DNA of 64,000 nucleotides from Coprinus comatus (taxonomy: Eukaryota > Basidiomycota > Agaricomycetes > Agaricales > Agaricaceae): the NCBI GenBank assembly GCA_034638255.1, contig JAWPGT010000002.1, positions 1,488,001-1,552,000 of the forward strand, in the 5' to 3' direction. How positions within the stretch are numbered: position 1 is the first letter of the stretch; each line of letters opens with the position of its first letter. Positions 57,960 through 64,000 of the stretch are shown piece by piece. The notes under the pieces were generated by a model. It had not been told where the DNA came from. It made no database searches and saw only the letters and a program-made list of their open reading frames with translations. Both the position numbers and the translations under genes were made by a program.

Positions 57960-58429
57960 ATGCCTGTTCCTTGGGAGGCTCTCATTCCTTTCGGTACGTG
58001 AATCATCTCTTTTTTACATTACTGTGATCTCATTGACAAAAATCATGATCGTGTTATATAGGTCTTTTGACCGCCATGTTCGGAGCTGCCGGAACGTTAT
58101 TGAACGTTTCGACACGAGCTCAAAACCAAGGACAGGTGTGTTTCATTATAATTTCTCTATTCTAAATCAATGGATATATCACCAAAATAATTTACAGCCA
58201 GCTCGGTATCAAGTTGATAGGTGGGACGAAATGATGATGAGGAGGGATGAACGTTTAACTGGTAATAAACGAGGACAGACTGTACGTCTTTTTTGTTTTT
58301 TATTTTTGCTTCTCGCATTCGTTTTTCTCAGTTTGGTTTATCTTTGTGTTAACGTTTCTATAGGATAATCCCATTGCACCATCAGAATTCACAACAAACA
58401 ATGTTTACTATGCCGAACGCGCTACATAG
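57960..58429 (+). CDS. Complex I subunit NDUFA1 (MWFE)
   Basis: Accessory subunit of mitochondrial NADH:ubiquinone oxidoreductase with one membrane segment. Spliced product: MPVPWEALIPF joined to GLLTAMFGAAGTLLNVSTRA, QNQGQ, then PARYQVDRWDEMMMRRDERL, TGNKRGQT and DNPIAPSEFTTNNVYYAERA. The order W-E-A-L-I-P-F, hydrophobic helix, DxWDxxMMxRDxRLTG and NPIAP matches fungal homologues. About 84 residues. Three introns (about 57993-58062, 58136-58198 and 58281-58364), so the coding exons are tiny. NDUFA8 lies 2 kb to the right. Confidence 0.9.
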
Positions 58430-58709
58430 AGAAATGGACATGTTCTCTCTTATATATATTCAACTTTTTCTCATCTTTCCGTTCTTTTCGCTGTCAATAC
58501 TAATGGAAGTCGCAAATTTCAGTATTGGGGTCGTAGGTCTTCATTCAAAATACCAAAGGACGAAAAGGCTTGAGTTCCGTCAAACTCGCGTGGCCGTTTT
58601 ACTCTAGCTTTTTGGGGGTGTGCTCTGGTGTGTTTCATGTTATTAAATTTATGTTGCCGGACTGTTGCATCGTCCACGACGGTGTCAAGTCAACACGCCC
58701 ATGAAGAAG

Positions 58710-60231
58710 CTAATTCAAGAGATCATTCAACCAAGACAAAACCTCCAATGATGCAGAACAATCGGAAGGGGTTATATCACCCAAATAACCATATCGTAAC
58801 CCTTCCATCTCCTTTGCTACCTTAAATAGTATTTCAGCATGTTCGGGGGATAGACGCGAGTTGGTGATATTGAATACGCATTCAAGTATTACTCCGTGCT
58901 TTGAAATCACTTTTGCAGTCTACATTTCGGCGAAATGGAAATACGTCAGACGGAGATACCCTACACTTTTCAGATCTAGGTTGAACACTTGCCATTTCGC
59001 CCCAAGAGAAATTCCGTTTAATTGTGTACGTAAATTCAGGTGTTTGACCATATCCCCATTCCCAACTCTTAAAACACCGGAATCCCAAAGTTAAATGTGG
59101 CACAAGTCTTTCGTCATATTTTCATTCTACTCACCTGAAGTTCCGATATTCCTTTCTTGATATAATCGACGGACAAGATGCTATCAGTCTCTTCCACATC
59201 TACCACCTAGGAGAGAAATTTCCGGAATCAATAATATAAAAAATACAATGTGAACAGCATCCAGACCTCTCCATTGATATTATATTCTTTCTTGAATTCT
59301 TCCACCACGGCGTTTGTGAAAGCATCGTGATTGATTGAAGTATTGTATTGTTGAATATTGCAAACAGGTGAGCGGACGGAGGCTACACCTTTTGTGATCA
59401 TTGTTTCCTATAATTACAGTCATTCATATACGAAGACTATTGACACAGAATAAATAAAATAAAATCGTAACTGTACCTTGTTAGTACGTAGGATATCCCC
59501 TAAATCATTTAGTTGTGTGGAAAGAAGCATAGTACCATGATGATACGCTCTTTTATTGACAATTTTATACGCAGATCCTGAAACGTAGATAACAAGCCCA
59601 AGGTCAGTCCAAAGAATAGAGAATTGAAAGGGGAAACATATCTTGTCTTTTCCTATGCATATATCATTTCTATCGTTGACACAAGCATCTATACCCAAAG
59701 CGCGTACTGCTCGTAAAATAATTTGTCCAGTAACGTGTCTATCAAATGAATTTCGGGGAAGATGTATAGAGAAATTGGAATTTCCCAAGTCCTAGTTTTT
59801 TCGATACTTCAGAGTTAGATTCTATGCGAAAAAAAATGAGATACTGGACGTACGTGGTATACTGTTCCACCACCACTTCTCCGTCGAATGAATGGAACGC
59901 CAGGACGTGCTTTGAGAGCGTTGAAGTTGACTTCTTTCCAAGGATTTTGGTTTCTGCCTATGACCACGCATGGGTCATCCCTATATATAAGTAGCAAAGG
60001 TTCTTCTGGGTTTTTATGTCTGAATAGCCTAGACAGATCACGGTGTTGGTTTAGGTATGCAATTTACTAGAGGAACCATACCAGTCTTCGTATGTCAAAT
60101 TAAAATATGGATTCGTAGATTTAGAAACATAAATAGAATGATTTGGGTTAAGAGCTTTAGATGAGTGGTGCCGGTGAAGAATGTGCTGTGAGCATGCGCG
60201 ATGAGGAAGATGTCGTAGTAGAAAGGTCATA
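58710..60231 (-). CDS. Lipoate-protein ligase / lipoyltransferase, mitochondrial
   Basis: Attaches lipoate to E2 and H proteins of mitochondrial dehydrogenases (LplA/Aim22 family). N-terminus MTFLLRHLPHRACSQHILHR resembles a mitochondrial presequence. Then NPYFNLTYEDW, PEEPLLLIYRDDPCVVIGRN followed by QNPWKEVN, and the signature VPFIRRRSGGGTVYH joined to DLGNSNFSIHLPRN. The lysine-bearing loop ISGSAYKIVNKRAYHHGTML has the catalytic Lys. LNDLGDILRTNK follows, then ASVRSPVC, and a C-terminal accessory region including SWEWGYGQTPEFTYTIKRNF and LEVLSWLNDLLN. About eight introns. Start at 60231. Position between two complex I genes is noteworthy but not explained. Confidence 0.9.
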
Positions 60232-60453
60232 ATTAGATATTAAGTTGTGGTCGCGTCATAACCCTCCTAGCCTACCCTAGGTGAAAATGTGCACGGATTT
60301 ATTGGTGATTTATTAACAGCCTCAAAGCCATATCTCTAGTATTGAAAGAATACAATCCGAAGAAGTTCATTCGCAAGGAAATAGGTGGGATTCTCGCCGA
60401 GAAAGCGATAATTTATATTAATTGACAGATGTCCCTCCATTGTATCTAGTGGT

Positions 60454-61178
60454 CTATTTCTGAATAGCCTTGAAAACCGGGCTTTCTACTTCGTGTATGG
60501 GCTTCTGGCCAGGTGGTGTCCCAGGGATAATCTTCTTCAAACCCTATGGACCAGAACATGTCAGTTACAAGCAAAAACACAACTAGACGAATATAACCCA
60601 CAAGCTTTTCAAACATGCAAGAGTTCAGAGCCCGTTCTGGCTGACGACAAAGATAGTATTCCTTTTGTCGAAGGTTTAATGCAATTACAATCCCTCAGTG
60701 AGATATTACCGTTACATACCTGGTTCCTTAGGTCTAGACATTTCCAATGTGCTTCGAATTGTTCCAAGCAGTTTTCTCTCATCTTGTTGATCCTATGAAA
60801 CAATTAAGACTCTGACCACATAGTGAAATGAGTAAATTTACAAGTCTGTTGCACATCTAGTCACTCGTCGTCCTTCCTTCAAGCAATGTCCAGGAGCCCG
60901 GTTTTCATTCTTGCAGAGCATAAAGTCCTCTATACGAAACAAGCGTGATATAATAGTCAGCCCAACCGCTCTCCTTCCAGACACACAACAGTTGGTTGTC
61001 TGAGCATTTCCATTACACACCATTGAACTCCTTGCAGTAGGCACCAACGAAGAAAGCAGCACTCTTGAGCGGGGCACTTGTGACACCGAGTTCGTCGACC
61101 TTGGGGATATTCTCGGGCATAGGCGTAGGGTCAACATAGCCTTTCACGGGTCGTGTACCTGGCTGGAACGTGGACATG
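60454..61178 (-). CDS. Complex I subunit NDUFA8 (twin CX9C)
   Basis: Intermembrane-space accessory subunit of complex I, imported through Mia40. Start MSTFQPGTRPVKGYVDPTPM, then LKSAAFFVGAYCKEFN, DFMLCKNENRAPGHCLKEGR, RVTRCATDL, NKMRENCLEQFEAHWKCLDL, and a C-x9-C pair in CRQPERALNSCMFEKL. The end is GLKKIIPGTPPGQKPIHEVE followed by SPVFKAIQK. The multiple C-x9-C pattern and order match NDUFA8. Introns near 60940-61025, 60805-60845, 60655-60720 and 60545-60600. About 150 residues. Divergent from spc19, with 341 bp between start codons. Confidence 0.92.
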
Positions 61179-61519
61179 GTGGGCGAAACGGTGGGTAATA
61201 CGGGGAGGAGGAGTCTTTCCGACTTGCCAACTTACAGTCGGGATCACGTCGCCCAATTCAGGAAACAGTGGGAATTTCGTTGGCGGAGTTTCCCTTGGCC
61301 AATCACGCACGTTATAATACATTTCTATTTAATCTGTATTTTATTCATTTATGCCTACTGTATGCATTAACTCGTCTGAACACGCTAGTAACTCTCTGCA
61401 GATATAATCACATTTTATCTGCAAGTTAACGAATAATATGTGTTTCTAGAGGTGCATTTCGCGATCACGTGCACCAGATCCTCACACTCTCTCAATTGGC
61501 AACTTATCTTGCAACCACA
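61179..61519. other. Divergent promoter region of NDUFA8 and spc19
   Basis: 341 bp between divergent start codons. A frame open back to 61469 has only a GTG start and was not used. No element recognised. Confidence 0.4.
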
Positions 61520-62277
61520 ATGTCGCGTCTATCCAAAGCCAATCTCAAAGCAAGAGATTCAATTTTTGCATCAGGACCAGGCTTCTACCGTGGTGATACT
61601 CTAGCGATATGTCCCCCAGATCTTGAAGAATGCGTTGCAGCCATGGAAGATTGTTGCGAGGAGGTATGAGTTTTCATTCAGCCTTGATATTGGTCCTTTT
61701 CGACTAACTTACAATAGGCATTTGAAGCACAACAGCTCCTACGCAGTGGTACACGGGATCTTCCAAGAATGACAAAGATTCTGGAAAACGACAGGGTACT
61801 TAAATATCTCAACATTGCTCAGCAATCAAACTGATATAGATTAGGTCTTCCTGTTGGTCAACGAAGAAACTGTTCGGCGATACAAAGCAGACCTAGCTGA
61901 AGAAGTTGAGCCCACGATTAATGAAATGATTGAGCGTGCCGAACAAGGTCTGGCTGCGTTAGAGAAAAAGGAGAGTCTACTTAAGGCAAAGGTGAGACCG
62001 TTATGCACCTGCGCATTCATATTGTTGACCTCATGTATCAGGTTGAAGCTGCTCAAACTCGTCCCAACCGTATCCCAGCTGGTACAACTGCCACACAAAA
62101 AATGGAGGCCCGCAGGTTACAGTTGCTCATCAAACAGAGAGAACATTTGGAACAAGAAGTCAGGTCACTGGATGAAGAAGTCATGCTTTTGGTATAGTTT
62201 TATCCATGATTCGATATCGATGTACTTTACTCATATTTAATCAGGAAGCAAAAACTACTAGAAGGAAAAGATTCTGA
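61520..62277 (+). CDS. spc19: DASH complex subunit Spc19
   Basis: Kinetochore protein of the fungal-specific DASH/Dam1 ring that couples chromosomes to microtubules. Product: MSRLSKANLKARDSIFASGP, LEECVAAMEDCCEE joined to AFEAQQLLRSGTRDLPRMTK, VFLLVNEETVRRYKADLAEE, VEPTINEMIERAEQGLAALE, RRLQLLIKQREHLEQEVRSL and DEEVMLL joined to EAKTTRRKRF. Helical throughout, about 175 residues. The VxE..V..YK.DLAEE..P.I..LI..AE.G block is the Spc19 signature. Introns near 61664-61718, 61797-61845, 61991-62041 and 62195-62243. Stop at 62277 is 10 bp from the stop of the convergent MoeA-domain gene. Confidence 0.9.
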
Positions 62278-62287
62278 TTATTGCAGA

Positions 62288-64000
62288 TCATTCATTTATT
62301 TCAGTCTGGATTTCTCCGATAACGACAGCCTCCACTTTAGTACCGGCATCTAATCGCAAAGGCGAATCTGCCTTGGCAATTGGCAACACTAAAAAACCAT
62401 TCGCACCGCTGAGGCTAGCAATCCGACTTGAACGCTGGCCTCCGGTGCTATATGCTTTCAACCCGTCCCTTCCGGATCGAATCATTACACGATGGAATTC
62501 CATCCGTTGATCTAACGGCATTGCAGAAGCCAACTAAGGAGGAACAACATATCAATTTCAATTCATATACACGACGCTCTCGATTTTCACTAACCTCAAC
62601 TGTCACCTTCGGAAGCTGTAGGAGATGGTCCGGCCAGCCAGCCAGTTTACGAAGGGCGGGTATTACGAACATGTGGAACGTCACAAGAGCTGAGGCTGGG
62701 TTTCCAGGAAGCGCAAACAAGGGTTTCTCCTGTCCTTGGTCTGTGGGTATGGTGGCAAATGTTGTCGGTTTTCCAGGCTTGATAGTCACTCTGCCAAAGT
62801 GTACTGTTCCGTTCAGATGTCTTTCAATTACAGGCTTCAGCAGGTCTGTTGGACCCATGGATGTTCCACCGGTTGTGATAATAATATCTGCTGTCTCAAC
62901 GCCCCTGCGCAATGCATTGACATGAGCATCAACACTATTGTCTTCTAAGTATTCAGTTTTTAAAAAATTAAGTTGCGCCACATACTTGTCGCGAACTATA
63001 CCCAGATCAACTACCGAATATCCCATACTCTCCAAAGCTGCCCGAAGCGAAGGCCTGTTTGTATCAAAAATGCCTCCCCATTCATTACCTTCAGTCGTAG
63101 TTGTCGCGTCGTGGAGATCCATAATCTCATTCCCTGTACTTAGAATTGCTGCAATAGGTTTCTTGTATACCGAAACCTCTTTCTTCCCCACAAATGCCAG
63201 AGTACCAATTTCTCCCCCATTACCATGAATCCTTTCTCCTTGTTGAAGGACTAAATCACCCTTCTGTACATCCGTACCTGGTGCTCTAATATTTTCTCCT
63301 AAGGATACTTGTGCTAATGTTTCAACCTCTTTCTCTTCTCCTTCTTCCTCTCCTTCTACAGCTTCATGCGTTGAAACAAGCTTAGTGTCTTCAACCATAA
63401 TAATAGAATCTGTGCCCGTGGGTAAAGGACCACCAGTGTTAATTCGATAAATATATCCTTCGGGTAAGGGGCTATCTATAGTATGACTCTTGGAAGTCAA
63501 AACCTTATACACTCCAGGTGGATCAGTTGCTATGAAAAAAAAAAAAAGAAGGAAATCAGTCTTTTTGTCTTTTTTTTTTTTTGACAACCATCTAAACCTT
63601 GAAAGTATTTGGTTTTGATGTTGGGAGAAAAAAAAATCACTCACATCGCAATGCGTAACCATCTACACTTGTTGTAGCTCTAGGTGGAACTTGTTGAAGT
63701 GCATAAATATCTTCAGCTAGAACATGATTGCGAAGTTGAGAGTTAACCTTTTGTAGATTGATTGTGATTTGATTCGATATGAGTTTTGAGTGGACATATA
63801 CAATCATTAAAAAGACAGTGATTGGTTTTTAGACTTACAGGAAGTGTTTGTATAGGAAGACGTTTGACATTTGTCGTTATAAGTTGAATGGCAGATTCGA
63901 AGGAAATCAGAGGATAGGGTGATTGTCTATGTCTTGCAGAAACTGGATAATTCAATTTCAACGTTGTGGTTGAATAAAAGAATATGGAATATATTTACCA
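62288..64000 (-). CDS. Molybdopterin molybdenumtransferase, MoeA domain of a CnxE/gephyrin-type protein (5' partial)
   Basis: Final step of molybdenum-cofactor synthesis: inserts molybdate into (adenylyl-)molybdopterin. Visible from the right edge: SARHRQSPYPLISFESAIQL, LRNHVLAEDIYALQQVPPRA followed by TTSVDGYALR, YRINTGGPLPTGTDSIIMVE, PIAAILSTGNEIMDLHD, WGGIFDTNRPSLRAALESMG, ITTGGTSMGPTDLLKPVIER (MPT-binding), HFGRVTIKPGKPTTFATI and LFALPGNPASALVTFHMFVI. The last exon is LASAMPLDQRMEFHRVMIRS to VIGEIQTEINE. The preceding S-A-R-x-R-Q-S-P-Y-P linker is what follows the MogA domain in fungal CnxE, so the MogA half and start codon lie beyond the window. Introns near 62530-62597, 63525-63645 and 63745-63840 contain T-runs and one A-run. 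Confidence 0.93.

Noticed and set aside
1..64000. A biosynthetic gene cluster
   Set aside because: The 2OG oxygenase, ALDH and MetX-family genes are not accompanied by a core synthase (PKS, NRPS, terpene), a transporter or a pathway regulator.
1..64000. CRISPR array, rRNA or viral insertion
   Set aside because: No regularly spaced repeats, no rRNA sequence and no viral gene were recognised.

Overview
This is a gene-dense nuclear window from a filamentous fungus, most likely a basidiomycete (mushroom-type, Agaricomycete-like). The reasons are several: nearly every gene is cut by many short introns of about 50-60 bases, mostly GT-AG with a few GC-AG; T-rich tracts are common inside introns; intergenic gaps are short; and the gene set includes respiratory complex I subunits, the DASH kinetochore subunit Spc19, a Reb1-type Myb factor, Svp26/Erv26 and a gephyrin/CnxE-type MoeA domain. 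I cannot name the species. There are no prokaryotic features and no CRISPR array, and I could support no tRNA or rRNA gene.

Layout. 18-9764: a UBE2H/Ubc8-type ubiquitin-conjugating enzyme (-), then two unrelated-looking Rho guanine nucleotide exchange factors tail to tail (+ and -). 9765-11297: an intergenic stretch holding a fold-back element with long imperfect inverted repeats. 11297-20620 (-): an LRR/AMN1-type protein, a membrane-anchored amidohydrolase, a Reb1-like Myb protein and a CCDC97-type protein. 20666-32257: a C2H2 zinc-finger protein (+), an LRR protein (-), Svp26/Erv26 (-), the ESCRT-III protein Did2/CHMP1 (+), an unknown serine-rich protein (-), a MetX-family O-acetyltransferase (+) and a second ESCRT-III protein, Vps60/CHMP5 (+). 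32353-44496: an aldehyde dehydrogenase (-), an unknown conserved protein (+), a 2-oxoglutarate/Fe(II) oxygenase (-), a single-pass membrane protein with two cysteine-rich modules (+), a MATH-like/BTB protein (-) and a membrane-embedded spermidine-synthase-like protein (-). 44915-54525: an EVE-domain protein (-), an SPFH/stomatin-like protein (+), a Kha1-type K+/H+ antiporter (-), splicing factor BUD31 (-) and a REEP/Yop1-type TB2/DP1/HVA22 protein (+). 54526-56106: an intergenic gap containing a 692-bp hAT-type MITE with a perfect 8-bp target-site duplication. 56107-64000: an unknown serine-rich protein (+), NDUFA1 (+), a lipoate-protein ligase (-), NDUFA8 (-), Spc19 (+) and the MoeA domain of a molybdenum-cofactor enzyme (-) that runs off the right edge.

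Most of the window is ordinary eukaryotic housekeeping, with some loose functional pairing: two RhoGEFs, two ESCRT-III subunits 5 kb apart, and two complex I subunits flanking a mitochondrial lipoylation gene. The best candidates for something undescribed are the tandem cysteine-module membrane protein at 38499-39779 and the two non-autonomous mobile elements. I saw no obvious defence or biosynthetic cluster. Exon boundaries were read by eye; start codons and some internal exons are uncertain where stated.
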